A stretch of 64,000 nucleotides of DNA, taken from Candidatus Thorarchaeota archaeon. Its GTDB lineage: Archaea > Asgardarchaeota > Thorarchaeia > Thorarchaeales > Thorarchaeaceae. Position 1 is the first letter of the stretch. The number at the start of each line of letters is the position of its first letter. The notes below the pieces were generated by a model. The model did not search any database. It saw only the letters and a program-made list of their open reading frames with translations, and was not told the origin of the DNA. Below, one piece after another: positions 46,801-54,422 of the stretch. Both the position numbers and the translations under genes were made by a program. Location of the stretch: the NCBI GenBank assembly GCA_019057475.1, contig DXJO01000001.1:38028-102027 (forward strand), read 5' to 3'.

Positions 46801-47507
46801 ACAGTGTTTCAGATACTGTGTTGGTGCATGTAGTTGACGGAACTGATCCTGTAATTGATGCTCCTGCGAACACAATAGCTTTCCTTGATGCTACCGGACA
46901 GACCCTCACTTGGGAGGCGTACGACTTTAATCCTGGGACATATGGCGTTGAGATTGATGGTGAAGTAGCAGAGAGCGGTAATTGGACATCTGGAACTGTA
47001 GAGTACAGTATTGACGACCTAGAGCTAGGACTGCATCATGTTGTTCTGGTGATCTACGACCTTGATATGAACTCTGCTGGAGCAGGTGTCTGGGTTGAAG
47101 TGGTTGATGATGCCACAGACCCAAGCATCGACAGTCCTGCTGATCTTGAGATGATTGAGGGTTCAACAGGAAACAACATCATTTGGACTCCAGAGGACAA
47201 GTATCCCGATCGATACGAGGTTCATTACATTGGTAGCGTGATCGTGTCGGATGATTGGGGCGGTTCAAGAATAGTAGTTGTCGTTGATGATCTGCTTGCG
47301 GGCACACATGTCATGACTCTGACAGTATACGATGGCGCAGGCAATTCCGCTTCAGATGAGGTCACAGTAACTGTGATTCAAGTGGCCCCAGTGACCCCAC
47401 CACCAAGTGATGACATAGGGTTGCTAATGATGATTGGAGCAGCCGTGGGTGCGGCTGTTGTTGTCATCGCCATAGTCTACTTCCTGAGGAAACGAAAAGC
47501 CAGTTAG
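43806..47507 (+). CDS. Right-handed beta-helix surface protein B, paralogue of A
   Basis: 1233 residues. The start is the ATG at 43806 with GGAGGG nine bases upstream, 15 bases after the previous stop. The same architecture recurs: signal peptide (LIVVIVAIILALQPFVILAA), GSRLEDSEYTNHVPFAIEQT, GWPGAGTDNDPYVI, beta-helix repeats, three Ig-like repeats (YGTHTVLVTVYDVDQNSVSD), and a membrane anchor ending RKRKAS. Strong parallels at every boundary show a tandem duplication; the near-identical length points to the same function with different specificity. A hairpin terminator follows at 47541. Confidence 0.85.
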   Translation: MKKLIVVIVAIILALQPFVILAATPVNPFWLPTSTSNVMSPAQGSRLEDSEYTNHVPFAIEQTSDFTTQGWPGAGTDNDPYVILALKIVADFDLICISIMNTAAHFVIRDCYLEQGSAMATVQLLNTTHGSMEYITVNGTESGIHIINANNTLVSHTAAYSGSGNSMWVQHSHHCAVEWSLFDSANFRALRVENANYFAADYCEFHNYNPSWCCTYFSNANHTVIDNCEMNSDGGAAGIAFNSNYFSSINDTKIWAPSATFGIAIGFCPDITLTGLTIGPADTGADISYCSGFLFADSSISETTSHGAVIDNSPSSTLLSLDFFDIGSIGAQIIQSNACDIIDCVVDTALANGFSVQTSDDLYIDNLTMMNTGDHGVYVWNSDRAKISNSVIADSPNANGFYAVASHNGTFSNNQVNDIGDVGCYINDGDNWTIAENTVQITADIGIFVIGSNAQVYDNEVSDTEAEGIYVVPGHDSWIARNNVTNAESTAIVTDGNRAVVEGNIITDCEQGITINNGDNVTIANNTVSSYGFLGGIGIYGSITPIVQYNQISGTLWGISVQLVENGTFTDNTMTDCGFYFQGGWPLGYYNHDVTGSTVNDLPIYYGLHQESGFVSGDNYGQVILANCSDFEVDGGTFDSVTCALELFHCEEIDAHHIISRNNYYGFVITDSDNVTLTGLDVSGRTNSYGIYASKADAFALVNSSVSGFSGSTRYGLRVIDSIVVTVDDCYFDSNYRGIYTTGTLNITVVDSEFIDIDYEGISVWSSTSMYHLIENNVFLNVSRALYCDRASQWMIRGNLVRHCDITGFYIGGSTADYVNITQNTIESSRDGIYTNGGDFVYIYNNTIRWNTRYGVYMAGSSPHGVFYNVIAFSGTANGYSSTVTYWDDGVSLGNWWDDYSPPGSYTKLGNGEDRYPMQYLPVLPIIDQPQDVTIEEISTGNTITWQPYDDSLRDWEVYIDGVFWAAEAWNFNDVTVDIDELAYGTHTVLVTVYDVDQNSVSDTVLVHVVDGTDPVIDAPANTIAFLDATGQTLTWEAYDFNPGTYGVEIDGEVAESGNWTSGTVEYSIDDLELGLHHVVLVIYDLDMNSAGAGVWVEVVDDATDPSIDSPADLEMIEGSTGNNIIWTPEDKYPDRYEVHYIGSVIVSDDWGGSRIVVVVDDLLAGTHVMTLTVYDGAGNSASDEVTVTVIQVAPVTPPPSDDIGLLMMIGAAVGAAVVVIAIVYFLRKRKAS

Positions 47508-47540
47508 TCGAACGGAATCCGCCTTTGGAATAGGATAGAT

Positions 47541-47571
47541 GAGGCCCAGTCCTTTTGGGCCTCTCCCTTTC
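47541..47571 (+). terminator. Hairpin and T-rich tract closing the surface-protein operon
   Basis: GAGGCCCA and TGGGCCTC (47541-47548 and 47556-47563) form an 8-bp stem with a 7-base loop, followed by TCCCTTTCT. It lies 34 bases after the beta-helix B stop and is shared by the convergent minus-strand gene ending at 47588. Confidence 0.6.
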
Positions 47572-47587
47572 TAGACCTGTTCTCATC

Positions 47588-48790
47588 TTATGTCAAGGCA
47601 GCGAGGGGCCCGTTTGGCAGGCTTTCTCCAGTCAGTCCGAGCCTCTTCAGGAGCGGCGTGTTATGTGTCCAGACGTTAAGATCAGGACGAAGAACTGACT
47701 CCAGAATCGCCCGAACATTTATTTCAGCATCAAGAGAAACTGGAGAGGTCTCCAGAGCTTTCTTCACACCAGCCCTCGCAATCCAGGGCCCTAGGATGGT
47801 GTTGCGTTGATCTTGAAGTAAGTGGAAGACTGTGACATGATAGCTCGTCTTCTTCCTGACGAGGTTGGAATACACTGAGAATCTTGCATGATCTGCAAAC
47901 ACTGATGTCTTTGGGTCTGTGTCTGGGTACCTGAGGTCTTCGAAGCTTGTACCCCTAGATGTCTTCCCCCCTAGTTGCTCGACTCTAATGTAATCCACTC
48001 TTGGCTCTCCAGGCTGCATGATAATCGTAAACGTGTCCCCGAATGAATTCGCCAGATGCATTTTGGTAGTATCAGCAAATGGTTCCTCAACGAGCTCCAT
48101 CACTGCTCTGCTGATGAAAGAATCTATGACCGCTTTGTATGCGCTCTTCATGGGTACGAGTCTTCGGTTGGCTAATCTGCCAAGAAGCCCAACGGACATC
48201 AAACGTACTACTCGGTCCAGGGAGTAGTCGTAGTCAAGAAGACTCCAGATTGATTCGCTAGCAGGCACATCCTTCTCAGTTATTCTTTTGGCGACATTGC
48301 TTATCTCAGGGTCGGACAAGACCTCTATTGACTTCACCTGCACCGTTGGACTGCAAGGGAGAAGACCTCCTCTCTTGTGAAGGTGGCGTGGAGGTACGGA
48401 GGTAACCTCCACACCGAGCGCTACCGGGGTTACGGAAAGCGCAATTGTCTGCAGGGATTCGACTGTTTCTCTAGGTTGCATGTTACGTGCATCAATATTG
48501 ATCGCGAATTGGTAGAGGTGCCGACGCATGGAGAGAATAGCCTCTCTATTGAGCCCCTCCCAAGCTTCTGGGTGGTCGTATATTGAGAGCCATTCCAAGG
48601 GCTCTTTTGAGGCCAGAACACCTCCAGAGAGAATGGGGTACTTGCTAGTCTGCATGAAGATACCAGGCGGACTGAAGACGGTGAGCGGTCTATGGCCTGA
48701 TACTTGCTCAAGCTGGATTTGCGTAGTCAGAGCTTGACTGGATAGCGTAGTAATACCCCCTGTGGAGGATGGATCCACGTTATCTAGCAC
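47588..48790 (-). CDS. Nre-like DNA-repair protein (divergent)
   Basis: 400 residues from a GTG at 48790; GTG codons slightly downstream are alternatives. The N-terminal VFSPPGIFMQTSKYPILSGG resembles the SPPSVFVGRYGYP signature of archaeal Nre (NreA/NreB), and SPTVQVKSIEVLSDPEI, DYDYSLDRVVRLMSVGLLG and NRRLVPMKSAYKAVIDSFI align with the LVPTRWAITAVDD region. NreA proteins bind PCNA and act in DNA-damage repair. The canonical PCNA-binding tail was not seen, so interaction is not supported. Assignment rests on motif recall and is moderately sure. Confidence 0.55.
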   Translation of the reverse strand: MLDNVDPSSTGGITTLSSQALTTQIQLEQVSGHRPLTVFSPPGIFMQTSKYPILSGGVLASKEPLEWLSIYDHPEAWEGLNREAILSMRRHLYQFAINIDARNMQPRETVESLQTIALSVTPVALGVEVTSVPPRHLHKRGGLLPCSPTVQVKSIEVLSDPEISNVAKRITEKDVPASESIWSLLDYDYSLDRVVRLMSVGLLGRLANRRLVPMKSAYKAVIDSFISRAVMELVEEPFADTTKMHLANSFGDTFTIIMQPGEPRVDYIRVEQLGGKTSRGTSFEDLRYPDTDPKTSVFADHARFSVYSNLVRKKTSYHVTVFHLLQDQRNTILGPWIARAGVKKALETSPVSLDAEINVRAILESVLRPDLNVWTHNTPLLKRLGLTGESLPNGPLAALT

Positions 48791-48902
48791 ACCAGAATGC
48801 TAAGACGATTACCACAGATTCACCTTCTGTGAAGGGAATTATCACATCGTGGAGAGAGGTTATCGAAAGTATCCTTCCTGCTCTAAGCGCTTTCTCATGG
48901 TT

Positions 48903-50111
48903 CTACCCGTGTAGCAGCTGCGCCCTAAGATACTCAACCAGGTCGTCGTAGACTCCTTCTGGGTTATCCACATCAGAGAAACCTCCGGTATAGACCTGCT
49001 TACTGCCTCCTCCTCTGCCGCCGAGCTTGGTAACTGCATCGTTGATGTAGATGTTTGCCTCATGTGGCAAATCATTTGCCCAGAATACAAGATTGCATTT
49101 TTCACCTGGTGCGAAGTAGAGTATAGCGGAGGGTCCATCCGGCGTGATGTTCTTGAGAACACGCTTGAGGCTGCTCACTTCAAAGCCGGGAAGAAATTCG
49201 TGCCTGAATGAAATTCCGCCGATGTTCTCAATTGTCGGACCACTGTTAAGAAGGTGCTCCATCTTCTCCAATACCTTTGCGTATTCAGATGATACCTGTT
49301 TTCCTCTATCAAGCACCGCGCCAAGCTGGTCTAGCTCAAATGGATGGCTGCGTCTGCGCTCCAGTGCAGCATTGAACAGATCGTAGAGAATGGTCACTGC
49401 GCGTTTCCCTGTCAGGAACTCAACGTGCACGGATTCTTCTTCTCTCTTGTAGTCGACTATCTTGAAGATTCCAATATCGCCTGTGCGAAGGACGTGGGTG
49501 CCAGAGCAAGCTGCGGCATCAGAATCTCCGATTCGCACTACCCGCACCATATCGTGCTTTGCTTCGACACTCTCACGTGCACGAATCGACTTGTCGAGCT
49601 CTGAGGCTTTCACCATTTCAGTTGAAACAGGGACATCACGATGTATGATGTCCTGGACGGACTTCTCAGCATAGAATAATTCTTGAAGACCGACTCTAGC
49701 TCCCACCATTTCTACGGTTCCGTGGTCGCCATCAATCCACATCGCACCTGGCTCGAGAGCTGGATATCTCTCTTTCAGCGCGGCTGCAAAGAGATGTTCA
49801 GCCGTGTGATTCCGCATTATCGTTAGTCTCCAGTCCATGTCGATGATTAACGTGGCCTTCACACCTCTAGCGAAACCTTTCTCTGTCAGCATCACAACAA
49901 CGCTGTTTCTCTGCATTGTGTCTCGCACAACGATTTCTTCTTGGTCAATCCTTAGAATGCCGCGGTCCCCGGCTTGGCCGCCTCCAGCTGCTTTCACAAC
50001 ATTTTCTTCTATGGTGATTTCGAAGTGCTCTTCTGTGGGCCTGCTGTCTACTATTGTTACAGTGAATTGGTCTTTCAGTGGGTCTACCCAATATGGTGGG
50101 AGCGATGTCAT
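48903..50111 (-). CDS. alaX: AlaX-type alanyl-tRNA editing protein, long form
   Basis: 402 residues. It contains the editing-domain zinc motif HTAEH (HxxxH) after MRNH, and CSGTHVLRTGDIGI as the second metal-binding part; together they hydrolyse Ser- or Gly-tRNA-Ala. A middle coiled-coil linker (KYLEKMEHLL-like helix) is followed by a C-terminal DHHA1-type domain with LGGRGGGSKQVYTGGF, as in long AlaX (AlaX-L), which tethers tRNA-Ala. No aminoacylation domain is present, so it is a stand-alone editor. It starts 82 bases before the divergent solenoid gene. Confidence 0.92.
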   Translation of the reverse strand: MTSLPPYWVDPLKDQFTVTIVDSRPTEEHFEITIEENVVKAAGGGQAGDRGILRIDQEEIVVRDTMQRNSVVVMLTEKGFARGVKATLIIDMDWRLTIMRNHTAEHLFAAALKERYPALEPGAMWIDGDHGTVEMVGARVGLQELFYAEKSVQDIIHRDVPVSTEMVKASELDKSIRARESVEAKHDMVRVVRIGDSDAAACSGTHVLRTGDIGIFKIVDYKREEESVHVEFLTGKRAVTILYDLFNAALERRRSHPFELDQLGAVLDRGKQVSSEYAKVLEKMEHLLNSGPTIENIGGISFRHEFLPGFEVSSLKRVLKNITPDGPSAILYFAPGEKCNLVFWANDLPHEANIYINDAVTKLGGRGGGSKQVYTGGFSDVDNPEGVYDDLVEYLRAQLLHG

Positions 50112-50193
50112 CGTCTTTCACCTCAGCCGAAATCAATAAAGGATAGAGACAATGCTCTATTCTAGTTTAACGGAAGTACTGAGGACCTCATTA

Positions 50194-51444
50194 ATGTTTA
50201 AGTTCCTATCTAGAGACCCAGTCAAGAAGGCAAAGAAACACGTCGAGAAGGCTTTGGGAGAGCTAGAGGATGGTTATCCTGACTACGCCAGCATCGAGTT
50301 TGAGAAAGCTGCCAAGCTCTTCTTGGAAGGCGAAGGCCCTGATTTCGCAGTCAAGTATTTCCGTGAGGCCGCCTCCTGCGCTTTGGAGAACAATGACCAT
50401 GCAAGGGCGGCGTTGATGAAGAGCGAGGCTGCAGAAACGCTCTTAATCGAGAGCACTTTCGGTGAGGCTGGTGATCTATATTCGGAAGCTTCAGATCACT
50501 TTTTCCGGACTAAGAAAGTCCGGGCATCTGGGCGAGCAATCGCGCTGGCCGTTCTCTGTCATCTATCTGTTAGACGATTCGATACGAGCATGAACGTGCT
50601 AAGGAAAGCTGAGAACCGATTCTCAAGCTCTGAGCTGAAGAGGATGGCTGAACTCAATCTTGCGAGCTTGTTTGTAAGAATACTGTTTGAGGGTCATTCT
50701 ATCAGTGGTAAGGATCTTGAGAAAGCGCTTGGCAAGGTTAAGCCACAGCCTGCTGAGGTGCATCTCTTTGAGTTTCTATTCAGGTCCATTCGTCTGGCCA
50801 TTCAGACTGAGATTCGCGTCGAGTGGGCAGGACAGGAGCTTGATGAGGTGAACGCTAAGACTCCCATCGAGTTTGAGTTCCGCTACAAGTGCCCGGTTCC
50901 TGTCAAAGCTTGTGATTTTAAGTACACCCTATCAAACAGCTTGGTCTTCTCAAAGGAGCCAAAGATTGGCCCGGATATGAATATGGAGGAATCATGGTTA
51001 TTCGAGGTGATGCCCGTTCTTAGCGGAGGTGGCATCGTTGGGCCATTCAGACTAACGCTCGAAGGTGATGAGGTTCATGTGCACAAGGTCAGTAACACGA
51101 TTGATTTCCTAATCACGAAGCCGCCATCAAACCTTGAGATAGAAATGACGCCACAGCGTATTTCCTGTGGGCTGGGTGAGGATGCATTCCTTGATGTCAC
51201 ACTCAGCAATACAGGAGATGGCCCGGCTGAGAATATAGCCATTGAAATCGTGCTATCTGAAGGTATTGAGATCTCGTTGGGAAGCGACGAGAAGGTAATC
51301 CAATTCTTGGGTCCAAATGAGAAAATGCGACTCCAAGTCTATGTGCGAGGGATTTCCTATGGAGAAGAGCTTGTTACTGTCAAGGCCACAGATGGGCGCA
51401 GTGGAAAAGAAATCATCACGACATCGCAGATAAACGTAGGATAG
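50194..51444 (+). CDS. Alpha-solenoid (SNAP-like) protein with C-terminal CARDB-like domain
   Basis: 416 residues from an ATG at 50194, with GAGGA nine bases upstream; an in-frame ATG at 50152 is less supported. The first 200 residues are TPR-like helical hairpins (YASIEFEKAAKLFLEGEGPD, YFREAASCALENNDHARAAL, LYSEASDHFFRTK), with the F-x-x-A-A-x-x-Y pattern of SNAP adaptors. The last 200 residues are beta strands, with SNTGDGPAENIAIEIVLSEG, like a CARDB or arrestin-type fold. It is probably a soluble adaptor that links a solenoid to a protein- or carbohydrate-binding domain. No catalytic residues seen. Confidence 0.6.
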   Translation: MFKFLSRDPVKKAKKHVEKALGELEDGYPDYASIEFEKAAKLFLEGEGPDFAVKYFREAASCALENNDHARAALMKSEAAETLLIESTFGEAGDLYSEASDHFFRTKKVRASGRAIALAVLCHLSVRRFDTSMNVLRKAENRFSSSELKRMAELNLASLFVRILFEGHSISGKDLEKALGKVKPQPAEVHLFEFLFRSIRLAIQTEIRVEWAGQELDEVNAKTPIEFEFRYKCPVPVKACDFKYTLSNSLVFSKEPKIGPDMNMEESWLFEVMPVLSGGGIVGPFRLTLEGDEVHVHKVSNTIDFLITKPPSNLEIEMTPQRISCGLGEDAFLDVTLSNTGDGPAENIAIEIVLSEGIEISLGSDEKVIQFLGPNEKMRLQVYVRGISYGEELVTVKATDGRSGKEIITTSQINVG

Positions 51445-51449
51445 TATCC

Positions 51450-52187
51450 CTACTTCTTCTGCTTCTCCTCCAAAATATCAAGGCAGGCACTCATGACCTC
51501 TTTGATGGTGTCTTCTTCCTTGAACTTTCTCAATAGATCGCCTGCTTCATTCAGCTTGTTGTTGGTGAGAGCTTCACTGAATGATAGCAGTGTACCAAGC
51601 CAATCCCATCTCGTCTTGTCAATAATCCTCTTCGCAGTCTTGATGAGTTCCTGTGCGTCCTTGATTCTATCAATTGTAGCGAACCCCATTGCCGCTAGAG
51701 AGAAATCAATCACGGCTCGTTCAGCCTTGCCCGCATCTAGTGCCTTTTTGGCCGCCTGCTCGTAAAGGTCTCCCACATTCTTCGCGCATGTCAAGAAGTA
51801 TTCCGCGTTACCCAGCTTATGGCAGGCATAGGCCGCCCATAAGTATGATTGCGCGGCCGTTTCGGTCATCTGCTCTAGGAGAGCTTCCCTAGCTGCATTC
51901 TCATAGAGAGTTAGTGCGGTGGAAAGATCACCTGTCTGCCTGTACTGGGTGGCGGCTTCAAAGTATGAAGTTGAAGCGGCCCGGTGGTTATCTTTCTCAA
52001 GGCTCGACTCAGCATGCATATGGTAATACTCAGCAGACTTTCTCGCCATGTCAAGAACCCTTTCGAGGTAGCAATCTGCTGCCTGTTTGTACTGGTTCGC
52101 GGCCTGATAGAACTGTCCTGCTTCTATGAACTCTCCAGCTAGCCGCTCCCACTGACTACATTCGTCTTCCATGGAAAACACACTCAT
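51450..52187 (-). CDS. Alpha-SNAP-like TPR solenoid protein
   Basis: 245 residues from an ATG at 52187 (an ATG five codons in is possible). The protein is a string of helical hairpins: FIEAGQFYQAANQYKQAADC, KDNHRAASTSYFEAATQYRQ, GDLSTALTLYENAAREALLE and AAQSYLWAAYACHKLGNAEY. The spacing and aromatic-Ala pattern resemble alpha-SNAP, the eukaryotic NSF adaptor, and the start of the divergent neighbour. No AAA+ ATPase or SNARE-like protein is visible nearby, so a trafficking role is only suggestive. It converges on the solenoid-CARDB gene with 5 bases between stops. Confidence 0.6.
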   Translation of the reverse strand: MSVFSMEDECSQWERLAGEFIEAGQFYQAANQYKQAADCYLERVLDMARKSAEYYHMHAESSLEKDNHRAASTSYFEAATQYRQTGDLSTALTLYENAAREALLEQMTETAAQSYLWAAYACHKLGNAEYFLTCAKNVGDLYEQAAKKALDAGKAERAVIDFSLAAMGFATIDRIKDAQELIKTAKRIIDKTRWDWLGTLLSFSEALTNNKLNEAGDLLRKFKEEDTIKEVMSACLDILEEKQKK

Positions 52188-52297
52188 GCCTGCTCGGTTC
52201 TATGCCAAGAGGTAGCGTTATGTGTCCGTGTAGCATAGAAATATGTTGCCCTGACGTAAGGGCTTCGAAAAATGATAACTTGCAATGTACTCAGGGA

Positions 52298-53002
52298 ATG
52301 GTGCTCATATTGAGTTTCGGCCTCATCGATAAGATCGTTGGAACCTGGGTTGTTTTTGAAGGGATACCCTTCTGGCTGGAGGTCCCAGTGCTTATTCTGC
52401 TGTGCATCTTCCTTTACGTGTTTGTTATTATGAAGGTAGTGAGAAGATTCTGGCAGTTCCCAGCTCCGGCCTTCATAGGGCGCGGCCTTAACTCTACTCA
52501 CCGGAAGCGAATCCAGCCGCCTTCCATGATTGTGAAGGGCCTAAGGCTAGAAACAGGAATGAGCGTTGTTGAGATTGGCTGTGGGCCTGGAACATTCACG
52601 ATTGATGTAGCGAGGGCAATCGCTCCGAAGGGGACCGTATATGCTGTTGACATCCAGGAGGGAATGCTTGAGCAGCTTCGAAAAAACATTCAAAGGAATG
52701 GCATAGAAAACATCGTGCCAATCCTAGCTGACGCAGGGAGCCAAATACCATTGGATGATGGATTTGCAGATGCTGCTTTCAGCGTCACTGTTCTTCCCGA
52801 GATACCAGATAGGGTGGGGGCTCTAAAGGAGATACACCGAGTTCTGAAGCGAGGTGGACTTTATGCGGATGCAGAGCTTGTCATAGATCCCGATTGGCCG
52901 CTGCGAAGAACAGTCAAGAAGTGGGCGTCAGCAGCAGATTTTCAGTACAGTCATGAACTCGGTCATGCATTCAGATACGTACTTGTTTTCCAGAAAACCT
53001 GA
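52298..53002 (+). CDS. Class I SAM-dependent methyltransferase with N-terminal membrane segment
   Basis: 234 residues from an ATG at 52298; an in-frame ATG at 52202 lies too close to the divergent gene to leave room for a promoter. A membrane segment (VPVLILLCIFLYVFVIM) near residues 29-46 precedes the methyltransferase: motif I VVEIGCGPGTFTIDVA, VYAVDIQEGM, a DAAFSVTVLPEI post-motif and VLKRGGLYADAEL. The fold is typical of small-molecule or lipid methyltransferases. A substrate in the membrane, such as a lipid or quinone, is inferred from the anchor. Confidence 0.75.
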   Translation: MVLILSFGLIDKIVGTWVVFEGIPFWLEVPVLILLCIFLYVFVIMKVVRRFWQFPAPAFIGRGLNSTHRKRIQPPSMIVKGLRLETGMSVVEIGCGPGTFTIDVARAIAPKGTVYAVDIQEGMLEQLRKNIQRNGIENIVPILADAGSQIPLDDGFADAAFSVTVLPEIPDRVGALKEIHRVLKRGGLYADAELVIDPDWPLRRTVKKWASAADFQYSHELGHAFRYVLVFQKT

Positions 53003-53015
53003 GAGATCAGTTTCA

Positions 53016-54281
53016 CTACTTCTTTCTAAGCTCTTCAAGAATCTCTTTTGCACGTTCGACCTTGACGTTCTTCTCTTTCACGAGCCGCTCTGCAACTACA
53101 TCTACGAGTTTCCCCTTGGCGCCAGCAGTGGCCGCCACGTTTCTTGCATGTAGTGACATATGCCCCTTCTGTATTCCCTCTGAGGAGAGTGCCCTAAGCG
53201 CTGCGAAATTCTGGGCCAGACCCACACTTGCTATGACATGGGCCAGCTCGAGTGCGGTCTCGACTCCAAGAATCTTGACACAGGCTCTAGCTACAGGGTG
53301 GATTTTCGTGGCTCCTCCAACAAGCCCGACAGCCATGGGAATCTCGATGCTGCCCACGAGATTTCCACTGGGATCCTTCTCGTACTTTGTAAGAGAGTGA
53401 TAGCCTCCGACAGCCGCATAACTATGTGCTCCTGCCTCAATGGCTCGGAAGTCATTCCCGGTAGCGATGACAACAGCGTCGATACCATTCATGATTCCCT
53501 TATTGTGAGTGGCGCATCTGTATGGGTCTGCTTCAGCGAAAGCCCAGGCGGCGATTATAGCATCCACAACCTCCTCGCCCCCAAGGAGTTTCTTGTCAAA
53601 GGTCGCTTTGCACAGCACAACACGCAGCTCTGCCAGATTGGACAGTATCCTGAGTAGCACCTTGCCTCCAGTGATTTTCTCAATGACCGGAGCAAGAGCT
53701 TCTGCCATTGTGTTTACTGCATTAGCACCCATTGCATCACGCGTATCCACTATGAGTTCTGTGATTAGCATTGGTCCCGCTTTCGTGTCAATAACTCTGA
53801 CTCTAAGGTTTCGGGCTCCTCCTCCAAAGCGAATCAGAATCGGGTCTTGATCGTTAGCCAGTTGAAGAAGCTCTTCCTTTGCTTTGAGTACTTCCACTTT
53901 GGCGGAGTATGGTGTTGGCACATTGATGGCTTGAATCTGGGCAATCATGAGTGGCCCTGTATCAGTGGCAGTGAATCCACCATGCGTTCGTGCCATCCTA
54001 GCGGCATTGCTCGCCGCCGCTACCACGGACGGCTCCTCAATGGCCATCGGTACTAGGTAGTCCTTCCCATCTATCAAGAAGTTCGTGGCAATGCCAAGCG
54101 GAAGTGGCATGGTTCCCACAACGTTCTCAATCATGTGGTCCAGAACCTCGAGGTCCACTTTGCTAGGATCAACAAGGGGTCCTAGATCGTCCTCACCTAA
54201 GCCGGTGAGCTCTGCTAGCTTCTTTACTCGCTCTTCTCTGGTGAGCTTGTAGAATCCGGAGATGCGGGAATCCTTTACCAA
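53016..54281 (-). CDS. hmgA: 3-hydroxy-3-methylglutaryl-CoA reductase, class II type
   Basis: 421 residues, standard length for class II. The signatures are EEPSVVAAASNAA (82-94), DAMGANAVNT (182 on), THNKGIMNG with the catalytic Lys261, GNDFRAIEAG with catalytic Asp277, and GHMSLHARN near 373, which carries the catalytic histidine. The class II branch is common in bacteria and also present in some archaea. It makes mevalonate from HMG-CoA for isoprenoid membrane lipids, or runs the reverse way. Cofactor preference (NADH or NADPH) is not readable with confidence. An ATG at 54281 opens the gene. Confidence 0.94.
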   Translation of the reverse strand: MVKDSRISGFYKLTREERVKKLAELTGLGEDDLGPLVDPSKVDLEVLDHMIENVVGTMPLPLGIATNFLIDGKDYLVPMAIEEPSVVAAASNAARMARTHGGFTATDTGPLMIAQIQAINVPTPYSAKVEVLKAKEELLQLANDQDPILIRFGGGARNLRVRVIDTKAGPMLITELIVDTRDAMGANAVNTMAEALAPVIEKITGGKVLLRILSNLAELRVVLCKATFDKKLLGGEEVVDAIIAAWAFAEADPYRCATHNKGIMNGIDAVVIATGNDFRAIEAGAHSYAAVGGYHSLTKYEKDPSGNLVGSIEIPMAVGLVGGATKIHPVARACVKILGVETALELAHVIASVGLAQNFAALRALSSEGIQKGHMSLHARNVAATAGAKGKLVDVVAERLVKEKNVKVERAKEILEELRKK

Positions 54282-54422
54282 TGCTTCATCCTCCCTAGCG
54301 TCCCGGTTGCATTCCTAATAAGAATACTGTCGTATGGACGCAGTAGTGCAAGGACACAGATGATTTGCAAAGACCATAGTTTTAAGTTTGACATATCTGT
54401 GGGTGCTCGGAGGCTCAGACGA

